NCBI GenBank assembly: GCA_036874045.1
Contig: CM072344.1
Coordinates: 6,048,501-6,112,500 of the forward strand
Reading direction: 5' to 3'
Length of the DNA stretch: 64,000 nt
From: Cymodocea nodosa
Taxonomy: Eukaryota > Streptophyta > Magnoliopsida > Alismatales > Cymodoceaceae
Part shown: positions 54,329-64,000 of the stretch, piece after piece
Layout: each line of letters opens with the position of its first letter
Position numbering within the stretch: the first letter of the stretch is position 1
Translations under genes and position numbers: made by a program
The notes under the pieces: generated by a model
What the model saw: only the letters and a program-made list of their open reading frames with translations
The model's database searches: none
Told to the model about the DNA's origin: nothing

Positions 54329-57309
54329 AGCGGATTATTGATAGTCGATGTTCAAAACACATGACAAGTAAGAAAAGATTTTTGGAATTTGTTAAGTCCA
54401 TAAATTCAGGATCTGTTAAGTTTGGTAATAATGAAAAATGTAAAATTACTGCTGTAGGAAATGTTGCATCTAAAAATGGAAAAATAGAAAATGACTTCCA
54501 TGTAAATGGTTTAAAGCAAAGTCTACTAAGTGTAGGTCAATTATGTGACAAAGGTTACAATATACTTTTTACTGCTGAAAGTTATTTTATATTACAACAA
54601 GATACACATGAAATCAAATTTACTGGATATAGAGACAATTCAATTTATGCATTGGAATTTCCATCTGATAATATGTCTAGTAATGCATGTTTAGTTGCTT
54701 TTAATGAAGATGAATGGTTATGGCATAAGAGACTAAATCATGTGAATATGAGAATCTTAAGAAAATTGACCAAACATGATCTTGTTAGAGGTGTGCCTAA
54801 ACTCAAATTCAAAAGGGATAAACTCTGTAGTGACTGTATGATTAGAAAACAAAAGAAATTGGTACATAAGAGTATTAAAGATATTGCCATGAGTCAGCCA
54901 CTAGATCTACTACATATGAACCTATTTGGTCCTACATAGACAGCTAGTTTAGGAGGAAGAAAATATACCTTAGTGGTAGTTGATGATTATACAAGATTCA
55001 CTTGGGTTATTTTCTTAGCACGCAAGAATGAAGCTTGCTATGAATTCAAACATCTTTGTATTAGAATTCAGAATGAAAAAGAATCAATTGTGGAAAAAAT
55101 CAGAAGTGATCATGGAGGTGAATTTGAAGACTTATGTAATTCCTTTGGTATATTACATTAGTTTTCATGTCCAAGAACTCCTGCACAGAATGGAGTTATA
55201 GAAAGGAAAAATAGATCAGTACAAGAAATGGCAAGAACAATCCTTGATGCATTTGATCTACCAAAGTTCTTATGAGCTGAAGCTATAAATACTGCATGTT
55301 ACTCAATAAATAGAACTCATCTTAGGCCTATCTTGCATAAGACACCATTTGAATTATGGTATGGTAAAACACCAAATGTTGGATATTTTAAAGTTTTTGG
55401 ATCAAGATGTTTTGTGCTTAATACAAGGGATCAAAAGGACAAATTTGATGCAAAGTTTGATCCTGCTCTACTTGTTGGATACTCTTCGAGAAGTAAAGCT
55501 TACAAAGTCTATTTTGAATATGAAAGAAGAGTAGAAGAATCAATAAATGTATCATTTAACAAAGATCTAGTAGGAAAATTAAAGTAACTAAAGATAGATA
55601 GTGAAAGTGAAAATGAATCAGTAAATTAGAAAATTCTTCAAAAAAAGGATAGTTCAATACTGCCTACACCTACTATGATAGAAAAAGCATGGAAGACAAA
55701 GTCTGGACATCCCATTGCACAAATTATTGGGAATATAAATCAAGGTGTTCAAGCAAGAAGCAAAATTCAGAATATTTGTAATTAGTATGCATTTGTATTT
55801 GAACTTGAACCTACAATAGTTGAAGAAGCTTGCAATGATGAATACTAGATTATGGCCATGCAAGAGGAACTAAATCAGTTCAAGAAAAATGAAGTCTCGG
55901 ATTTAATTAAAAGGCCCATTGAAAAATCAATTATTGGAACTAGATGGGTGTTTAAGAATAAATTAGATAATAATTGCAGTATTATTAGAAACAAAACTAG
56001 ACTTGTTGCTCAGGGATACAACCAGTAGAAAGGAATCGATTATGAAGAAACTTTTGCACCTATGGCAAGACTTGAAGCAGTATGAAAATAAAGCTTTATC
56101 AAATGGATGTTAAAAGTGTTTTTCTTAATGGCATTTTGCAAGAGGAAGTATATGTAGAACAGCCACCAGGTTTTGAAGATGAAGAAAGACCAGACCATGT
56201 ATACAAACTAAATAAAGCTTTTTATGGTCTGAAGCAAGCACCACATGCTTGGTATGATAAATTGAAGGGTTTCCTTATTGAAAATCAATTTAACATAGGA
56301 ATTGCAGACAACACTCTTTCTATCAAGTCAAAAAATTCTCATATGTTGATCATTCAGATTTATGTTAATGATATTATTTTTGGTGCCACAAATGAGAAAC
56401 TGTCATGACTTTCAGATCTAAATGAAAAATGAATTTGAAATGAGTCTTATGGGAAAATTAAAATTCTTTCTAGGATTACAAATTCATCAATTACAGCATG
56501 GCATCTTTCTGAATTAAGAAAAATTCTACAAAGAAATTCTCTTAAAGTTTGGTATGGAAAAATCAAAAGAAGCAAATACACCTATGAACTCAAATGAAAA
56601 GCTTGATAAAGATATCTTTGGCTCTTCTATAGATCAAAAGAAATACAGAGGCATGATTGGATCACTTCTATATTTAATAGCCAGTAGACCAGATATAATG
56701 TTCAGTGTATGTGCTTGTGCAAGATATCAAGCTTCTCCAAAAGCATTACATTTAAAAGCAGTTAAACATATCTTTAAATATTTATAGGGTACAAAAGACT
56801 TTGACTTATTTTATTCTTCACAAAATCATCTAATATTAGCAGGTTACAGTGATGCAGATTATGCAGGATGCAAATCAAACAAAAAAAGCACTAGTGGTAC
56901 ATGCCAACTGCTTGGTCACTCTCTTGTTTCATGGTTTAGCAAAAAACAAAATACTATAGCACTCTCTACAATTGAAGCTGAATACATGACAACAAGATTA
57001 TGTTGTGCACAGATTCTATGGATGCAACAAACATTGGCTAATTATAAACTTAAATTTCAGAATACAATCATTTACTGTGACAGTAGCAGTGCCATAAATC
57101 TGTCCAAAAATATAGTCTTACACTCTAGAGCAAAACATATCGAGATTAGGCACCACTTTCTAAGAGACCATGTTGAAAAATGTCATATTTCTTTAGAATA
57201 TGTCTCTACTAAAGAACAACTAGTAGATATTTTCACCAAACCATTATTTGAATCTGCATTTAATCATATTAGACAAAACTTAGGGATTTGTTCTTTGTAT
57301 GAGTTATAA
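54329..57309 (+). pseudogene. Copia C pol (protease to RNase H), decayed
   Basis: Begins inside the protease (IIDSRCSKHMTSKKRF; active DSG now DSR). Then LWHKRLNH, CSDCMIRKQKK, integrase VVDDYTRFTWV, IRSDHGGEFED and NGVIERKNRSV (all three catalytic residues present), TPFELWYGKTPNVGYFKVFG, RT start GTRWVFKNK, QMDVKSVFLNG, YGLKQAPHAWYDK and YVNDIIFG, where the first catalytic Asp of YVDD has become Asn. RNase H ends with YCDSSSAINLSKN and LVDIFTKPLFE, stop at 57307-57309. At least ten stops, many at former Trp or Gln codons, break it. The first half of the element is missing. It is non-functional. Confidence 0.88.
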
Positions 57310-57679
57310 TTCCATATCTCTCTACTCTCCAAGCTCACAACTAGGAGCTTGTTCTACTAACATCTCTGTCTTGCAGCAACTTAGCCACTTTTTCAGGTTC
57401 AACTTAGCCAATTAAAATTGCTCTATAAAGTCAGTATCCTACTTCTCACTCCTTTTGACAAATGGCAAAAAAGGGGGAGAAAAACTATATTCTTTTAGCA
57501 GGCTATATTAAACTTAGGGGGAGTAACTTCAGATAGTTCAAACAAATAGGGGGAGTTTTTTCATTTTCAAACACTATATCCTATTTTCTTTTTCTATGCA
57601 ATTATCTATATAGATATATAGGGAGAGAAATACATGTAATATATTGTAAGGTTTTTGCCATTATCAAAAAGGCAGAGAT
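57310..57679 (+). promoter_or_regulatory. Copia C 3' non-coding region with repeated polypurine tracts
   Basis: AAAAAAGGGGGAGAAA (57467), TTAGGGGGAGTAAC (57515), ATAGGGGGAGTT (57547), TAGGGAGAGAAA (57619) and AAAAAGGCAGAGA (57666), the last directly before the LTR. No extra ORF, in contrast to copia D. Confidence 0.75.
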
Positions 57680-60600
57680 TGAAAGGACCTCTAAATTTTG
57701 ATAATGCAAAAATCAATGTGAGGTATCAAATTGTATTTCTCAAGTATAACAGTTTAGCAAAAGAGCAAAAGATGATACAGATAGCTCAGAGTTTGCTACA
57801 AATGATAAAAAGGATATTGGAAGGTTACCAGGCTTAACTATCTGGAAGAGACAGAATTTCGGTAAGTTACCAGGCCTAAGTATCCGATGAATTAAGCTTT
57901 AAGCAGTAGAATCACCATCAGACAGTTAGAAGAGTAACTATCTAAAATTACAAAACCTTTAGAAGGTTTTAAAGATAGTTGGCTGAATGATTAGAAAGTT
58001 AAGGTGCTAACTATTCGAAATCTCAAGGAAAATCGAAAAGTTAGGAAGGCTAACTATCTGAAACTTAAGTCATTGAATTTCCCACATGTAGAAATCCAGA
58101 CAGAAGCTTAAAGGGATTTTTTGGAGAATTTGAAAGTTAACTATCCGAAAATCAAGAATGTTTCAGTAGGTTACATATTTAACTATCCGAAACTTAAGTT
58201 TTTCTTTTATGCACGTGCCGAAATAAGAAAGTAGTCAGAAACTTAAAGAAGGAAAACAAAGGGTTACTATAGCTAACTATCCGATAGTCAAGAACATTTT
58301 GGTGAGTTATAGTTACAAGTATCCGATTTTATGACACCGCATATGTACGACTTGAAGTCCTACGTGGCAAAAGGACTTAAGTGACTCTTCGGTAAGTTAC
58401 AGGTATTCTTTGGAGAGTTACATAGCTAAACCTCCAAAAAACCTAGAAAATCATTAAGGTATCTTGAAATACCTCCCTGAACGGTAACTTACCAAATTTG
58501 GGTCTGAAACTTTAGCAAGTATAGTAGAATACATCCGTTGAGAGAAAATATGATCGTTACACATAATGGTATATATACAAGCACCAGACAACAAAGTCAG
58601 TTAGCTTTTGCTCATACAAATCTATACACCAAGCTCAATAAAAGAAAGTCTTCGAGATCAAATCATCATCAACATATACAGACTCAAATTTAGAAGCACT
58701 CCATGCACTCAACTCTAATACATTTGTAGAGTCATAATTTATGCATATTTTATATATTTAAGTGATGCATTTTAGGTGTTTAAAGTCATATACTCATAAG
58801 TGTTTAATGAAGATTTAAGTTATAATGCATTCTGGGCAAATTATGTAGTTATAGGCTTAAATGAAGAAAGTAATGCATAAATGAGACTCTATTTGTTATT
58901 TAGCATTTCATGAAAACACATTTACATCTTGGTGGCAATACAATTGCATTTTATTAAGTAGATTAAATTTACTCTAGCACTTAGGATTAATTATTTAAAT
59001 AAGTTCATGGGCATTTTTGGAATTCAATGAAAAATGTGATTTTGGCCCTTTTGAAGTATCCATGTTTAGGAATATATCTTATCTTATTTCTTGAGTGTTT
59101 TAATGTATTTGTTTGAGTTTTATAGGTTGAAGAATAAGAAAAATAAAGCAAATCAAGATAGGAGGAATCTTGGCCCTTGGATTGAAGATCAAAGGTGGAG
59201 ATCAAGTTCCACCACTTGGAGCCTTTATAAAAGGAGAGGCAAGGCCAACAAATCCCTCCTCTTGGACGAGCTTTCCCCCATTCCAGCCCTTGAAAGTCAT
59301 CAACCCCTCTCCCTCCCTCAAGAATTTGTGAAAGGTGGTGTTCCTCCCCCCTCTTGTGGAGCTCCAAGGTGGAAGACAAGGTTCAGCCAACCTCTTCTTC
59401 TCCTCTCTTGGTGGTTGCTAGTAGGACGGCTAGGGCATCTTTTCCAGACCTTGTGGGTGCTTTTTGGAGCACATCTAAAGCCGTGCAACTGTCTCCCCTC
59501 TTCCGTGGATCAGTCCTAGTAGAAGAAAGGCAAGGGTTGTGGACTTTAGGTGGATGACTACTTGTTTCTTGGTGTTTGGTGGTGTTTGAAGACCTCCCGC
59601 TTTTGGAAGAGAACTCGTGTGGTGACAGCCACAAAATTCTTGGCTAGGAGGACGGCTAGGAACACATCTTATGCACCATTCTTCTCCAAAACAAGTTTGC
59701 ACTTCAAGGTAAAAAGGGTTGTATTGGTTTAGCTCTTTAGGTTTTCATTTTCTTGTTTAAAGTTGTGTTTGTTGTAATTTCAGTAGAGTAATTGTAGTTT
59801 TAGGTTTAGTTGTAATGTTACATTGTAGTTTAATCATAGAACTTTAATTTCAGTAGCTTATTATGTTTAGTTTGAATGAATGGAAATGAATTTGGTTTGA
59901 ATCTTGTGCATATGTGAATATTTGTATGCTAACAAAGCTAATTTGTGGATGTTTATCGTCGGTTTAGAATCCTATAAATTTGACGATTTCGTTTAGGTCG
60001 TAACTCACTGATCCAGTGATGTTTTGCTTTAGTTTTTTATTCTATTTTGTAGAGCTTCGAGTGTACTTTACTCCTATATATTTTTTAGAATTTTTCCAAT
60101 CGATTTGTATAGGTTTCCCAATTTATTTTGTTGATGTTGCATCTAGTGCATCCTGGCATTTTTCGCCCAATTTTTGCTTTAGTGTTGAATTCGATTTCTT
60201 TTTATCTACACCACGAAATCGACCTCTGTAAATTTTCTCTGTTAGATAAATGAGTTAAGTTTCGAAGCACATTTTGCAGACTTTCATGAAGATTTGAAAA
60301 TCTTATGCCATTTTTAGTAACTGTGCGCAATTTAGGGATGTTAGTTGATAGTTTGCATGTTTGTAGGAAAAGCATTGCCGATGCTTGACTATTTCAAATC
60401 TTTTAACAAAATCAGTGGGGTTGTAAAGTTAATCCAATGAATACTCAGTATGATATTTTTACTATATTTTACCATTGAGATACTAAGAGGAGGATATGTG
60501 CGAACTTGACTTAATTTCGAGATTCTGTGCTGTAGTGATTTAGTGTTTTATGAATGAAAATGAGGAATTTATACTCTATTGAGTGAATTTTTGATAAATT

Positions 60601-61132
60601 TTGAATCACTTGTAATTATTATTATTTTTGCACCTTAGAAATATTTTGTAAAAGCCAAATCCTTGTGGATTCGACCCATACTCGCTAGAGTATATTACAA
60701 TTGCACCGTGCGCTTGCGGTTATTTTAAAATGAGTTTTGAGTTTAATGTTTTATCATTTTGGTCCCTTTGTGAGTTTTAAGATCTTATTTTAGGGACAAC
60801 AAAAACCTCAACATTCAAGCAAGTGTTTACTGAAGTACACGAATTAAAAACTTCAATGAAAGGTTGGTTGGAGCTACAACCTGAAAACTCAATCAAATTA
60901 GTTGGTTCTTGCTTTGACCTTAAAGTAAGTGTTTGTAAGTTTGTGAAAGTTTAGTGAAGCCCAAGTATCCCTTGGGGGTGGACTAGCCGTTAGTGGTGAA
61001 CCACCTAAAAAACCTTGTGTGCATTACTTTTATTGTGTGCTTGTTAATTCTCTTTATCAATCAGCCATTTATTATTAAGAAACAAATTATTACCATTCAC
61101 CCCCCCCTCTGGTAAGCCATCAGGTCCTAACA
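57680..61132 (+). repeat. Copia C 3' LTR, split by solo LTR A
   Basis: 57680-58724 and 60811-61132; about 1362 bp without the insert. Its ends TGAAAGGACCT and AGGTCCTAACA form an unusually long terminal inverted repeat. AACTATCCGAAA-type units are dense at 57830-58440. The end part holds CATTCACCCCCCCTCTGG, a phrase shared with the D LTR end. Confidence 0.88.
58725..60810 (+). repeat. Solo LTR A, ACATT target duplication
   Basis: 2086 bp from TGTAGAGTCA to AAAAACCTCA, with ACATT at 58720-58724 and 60811-60815. It is homologous to 1938-4140 in reverse. ORFs of 60-142 codons in it, on both strands (59005-60231), overlap each other, vary between the two copies and are not treated as genes. Confidence 0.92.
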
Positions 61133-61137
61133 TTATG

Positions 61138-62367
61138 CACGTAGTGAATTTAAAGTTTATGAATATTATATTGTATCACGTGAGATACACATGTTTAACT
61201 CATTAAGTTAACATAACTGTATGTGTTGAGTTGCTATATTGAACATTAAGGCAATGGATTATGTTAGTGTTATAAACTTAAAGTTATTATTCTTGCACAT
61301 GGTAAATATTTTATTATTTAAAACATTTATTTATTACTGGTTTGTTAAGTTATCAAAAGGTATTTCGAATACTTTGAAAACATAACCATCTAATATTTAA
61401 ATACATTTTGGATTGTTACCATCTAACCTTCTGAAAGACAACTTAAGTCATGTAACATAATGGAGTTAGTTCATTAAGTTAACTGTAACACCACGAAGTT
61501 GGTTCATTGAATTAGCATAACACCACAAACTTAGTTCGTTGAGTTAGCTATAGTACATGTCACATGAATTGGCACATGATGAACTCGTTAAGTTAGATAC
61601 GTTAAGTTATAAATATACTTGTTTTACTCATTTAGTTAACATTAACACGACTTGTTATTACATTTGATGAAAAATTTTGGATGAGAAAGTTTATTTTGTA
61701 GGAAATTTTTCAAAGATCTAAGATTGATGATTAAAGAAAATTCAAGAGGAAAATGTGGATCAAAATGTGTGTATTTCGATGAAGGAAAAAATGAAGATGT
61801 GAAGAGTGGAAGACTAATTGTGGATAAATGTGGAAGATATGCAAGAAATAGAAATACAGTATAAAAGGTATAGAATTCTTATTGATCAATTATCCCTACA
61901 CACCAAATGAAATATATTTTTAGGGATCAGAACACCTCTCCAAGGAAAAGCTTTCAGATAGAAGAAAATTCAATGAAGAAGAGAAAGTCAAATATATGTC
62001 ACTGAAGATTTGAAGAATCAAGAGAAAGCTAATTCAGTGAAGCAGAAAAAGTCAGATATTTGTCACTAAAGAATTGCAGAAGAAGAAGAAGAAGAAAATC
62101 TCAAGTAGGGAGAAATGTTTTAAATTCCACATATTAGTTTTCTCTATTTGTAGTTATGGAATTGATTATATGAAACATGGTATCGTTATATAATTGCATC
62201 TACAATTTCTAAGGAGAATTGAATTATATATTGTAATTGAAACCTTGAATAAAATGATTTGATTAAAACAGTGTCTCAACTTGTTTTTAATTTTGAAGTT
62301 TCAATTATATTTGAGATTGTTGAAAAACACAATTCACCCCGCTCTTGTGTAGCCATTCAATCCTACA
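61138..62367 (+). repeat. D0 LTR, second part
   Basis: Resumes at CACGTAGTGAATTT and ends TTCAATCCTACA at 62367. It matches the D1 LTR from about position 430 to the end, but is more diverged. It has fewer CACGTG boxes because several have mutated. Confidence 0.85.
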
Positions 62368-63087
62368 TGCTTCATGACAGATGAGTCTAAGGTAACATCT
62401 GATCCTAAAAGTCATTCAGATTTTAACTTTGATGAATTATTAAGTGTTTATCATGCATTATCATATAAACTTAAAGCATGTAAATTGAAAAATAAGAATA
62501 TTAAAAATTCTTTATCCATTATAGAGGAAGAAAATTGTTTTCTATCTACAACTTTAGAAAAGTTTAAATGTGATAATGAGAGTCATGCTGTAGATTTGCA
62601 TAAATTCAGATTTAATGAATGTGTCTTGCATGAACAAATATTGAATATAAATGTTGAAAGTTAAAGATAGAATTTGAAAATGAAAAATTGAGAATCAACA
62701 TAAATGATCGTGAGTTAGAGATTGATAAACTAAAATTGAGAGAGCTAGAATTAAATTCCGCCATAGAGAAATAGAATTTAAGTCAAACTAAGTTAGACAA
62801 GTTAACAAGTACCTCTGTGGTGTCATATAAATTTAGCTTAGGATTTGATTATCATGAATACCTTGAATCTCAAGCCAACAAAGGATTTATTAGTTGTAGT
62901 TCAAGTAAATCTAAGACTAAAATTCCTTTTATCATGAAACAAGGTAATAAATATATAGAAGTAGGTACTTCAAGGGATGAATCATGTAGTAATAATATAA
63001 ACCAATGTGATTTATCTAAATGTACTTCTAACATGACTATTAATGTTTCTAAAAATCTTGTTTCTTGTTCTAGAAATTCAGAATTAA
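62368..63087 (+). pseudogene. Copia D interior (gag end and linker) directly after the D0 LTR
   Basis: 62374-62664 encodes DFNFDELLSVYHALSYKLKA and the EEENCFLSTTLEKFKC coiled coil; 62817-63080 encodes the linker (GFDYHEYLESQANKGF, KIPFIMKQGNKYIEVGTS). They align with 44305-45020 of D1. The PBS and first 1.27 kb of gag are deleted, so the LTR end joins mid-gag. It is cut at 63087 by LTR F. Confidence 0.8.
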
Positions 63088-64000
63088 TGTTAATTAAGTA
63101 TATTTCTAAATTATCGATGAATTGTAGGTTGTGAAATTCTTAAGTATCCAAATTATTTCGGAGAGTTATATTTAAAGTATCGGATAGTAATGTTTTAAAT
63201 GCTAAAAGAATATTCAGGTACACAGTAACAACTCATTGAGTTAAAGGCTTAAAGATGTAAAACATACAAGTAACAACTCATTGAGTTAGTGAGTAAAAAC
63301 CATAAGTTGTATATCTGAACTCGTTAAGTTAGAATTATGCACGTGTTGAATTTAAATATTTTAGTATATCATGTGAGTGAGCTGCACATGTATAACTCGT
63401 TAAGTTAACATAACTATACGCGTTGAGTTACTTGAATATACACTAAGGTAACACATTGTGTTAGTAGCTTATAAATTATTTCTTTATTCCACGTGTTTTA
63501 GAGTTAAATCAATGAAGTAAGTTTGTTGAGTTATCTGTAACTCCGCAGACCATATATTTTCTAATATGCCACTATGGTAGTTGTAGAAACAGGAAATTCG
63601 AAGGAAAACCAAGATTGCACGTATCACACATGAATTCACTCGTGGAATGAAGAAGAAATCACCATCGTTGATATGAATGAAGGAAATCCAACCGATCATC
63701 TAAGGAGAAGTAGTTACTATAGAAAGAAATATAAAAGAAGAGGAGAAAGACGAAGAAAGGGTGTGTGTAGAGGTGGAGGACTGCGCTAACTGCAAACAAC
63801 ATCGAAATTTCCCTGAAGCTCTACACCACCACCAAAATCACCAACCATCGAAGGTCTGTGAGGATACTTTCCTTATGTTGGGTCGATTCTGAGCCAAACA
63901 CAATGACTGACAACCACTATGAGGAGTGATCACAATACGGGAAGGGAAGTCATTTTCACCAAGCACTGACTCATATCTCAAAAGATCCTAAAGCTTCTAA
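63088..64000 (+). repeat. LTR F, plus strand, runs off the window
   Basis: Starts TGTTAATTAAG and follows LTR F at 18328-17300 in reverse, including GCAGACCATATATTTTCTAATATG, GAAATCACCATCGTTGATATG and GGGAAGTCATTTTCACC. It inserted into copia D linker sequence. The ORF on the minus strand at 63484-63699 is an LTR shadow. Confidence 0.75.

Larger units (their letters stand above)
13870..61132 (+). mobile_element. Copia C: 47-kb nested insertion with TTATG target duplications
   Basis: The 5' LTR starts TGAAAGGACCT at 13870 and the 3' LTR ends AGGTCCTAACA at 61132. TTATG precedes the first (13865-13869) and follows the second (61133-61137). Joining the outer flanks restores a continuous D-type LTR (GTTAGTATTATGCACG), which is strong evidence for a single insertion. 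C keeps part of its 5' LTR, pol from mid-protease to RNase H (54329-57309) and its 3' LTR; gag, PBS and the 5' LTR end are gone. Everything from 16301 to 54328 came from later insertions and rearrangements. Confidence 0.85.
9009..62367 (+). mobile_element. Copia D0: 3' part of a SIRE-like element, split by the 47-kb copia C insertion
   Basis: From left: RNase H tail, 1.5-kb spacer, extra 3' ORF, polypurine tract and LTR, collinear with copia D1 at 46330-51300. The LTR breaks at 13869, where copia C begins, and resumes at 61138 after it; D0 itself occupies only 9009-13869 and 61138-62367. The joined LTR is about 1667 bp, against 1764 in D1. Everything upstream of the RNase H tail is missing. 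Confidence 0.82.

Noticed and set aside
13422-57677. Repeated polypurine phrases as a possible regulatory array
   Set aside because: Each sits before a copia LTR and is the ordinary plus-strand primer tract, some duplicated.
1-64000. tRNA, rRNA or organellar insert
   Set aside because: No cloverleaf, rRNA or plastid gene segment was recognised by reading; the only tRNA-like pieces are primer-binding sites.

Overview
The window is a block of nested LTR retrotransposons from a flowering plant, probably a eudicot with a repeat-rich genome. It is roughly two-thirds A+T by eye. It holds no rRNA, tRNA, CRISPR or bacterial-type operon, and no ordinary spliced host gene that I can recognise. Almost every base belongs to one of five element groups, named here: A and B (Ty3/gypsy, Athila-like), C, D and G (Ty1/copia; D is SIRE/Maximus-like), and F, a gag-bearing block that also carries an F-box gene. 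All family names come from reading motifs, not from a search.

Layout. 1-4140: 5' end of gypsy A on the minus strand, with pol start, PBS and LTR. 4141-7265: decayed copia G pol, minus strand. 7325-9008: fragments of LTR F and of a C-like LTR. 9009-13869: 3' half of copia D0 (RNase H tail, spacer, extra 3' ORF, LTR start). 13870-61132: one copia C insertion. It splits the D0 LTR, has 5-bp target duplications TTATG on both sides, and has swollen to 47 kb through later insertions. Inside C: solo LTR B (14649-16185, duplication GTAGG); LTR F and F block, minus strand (16346-23430); an extra-ORF relative (23848-26125); a copia gag/protease scrap; gypsy B (27224-37825) with a 1489-codon open pol; F block, plus strand (37826-41195); D1, a deleted copia D inserted head-on into an older D LTR (41221-54328); the C pol remnant (54329-57309); and the C 3' LTR, itself split by solo LTR A (58725-60810, duplication ACATT). 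61138-62367 is the rest of the D0 LTR, followed by more copia D interior and another LTR F that runs off the window.

Most notable points. (1) The F block joins a gypsy gag to a 379-codon F-box/FBA-type protein gene. Two inverted copies exist; the plus copy is open and the minus copy has nonsense codons, so a retroelement seems to have captured and moved an F-box gene. (2) In gypsy B, and apparently in A, pol lies next to the PBS; in B gag lies downstream of pol, the reverse of the usual order. (3) The two LTRs of B are inverted relative to each other, inside near-identical 1.72-kb inverted arms that also take in target DNA. (4) In D1 the first 1675 bp of the 5' LTR is inverted in place between short inverted repeats that its own insertion created. 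(5) LTRs of copia C and D and of F share dense copies of a degenerate AACTNNNCGA-type motif, and the D and F LTRs also share G-boxes (CACGTG).

No element is shown to be active. The least damaged genes are the B pol and the plus-strand F-box ORF. Percent identities and ages were judged by eye.
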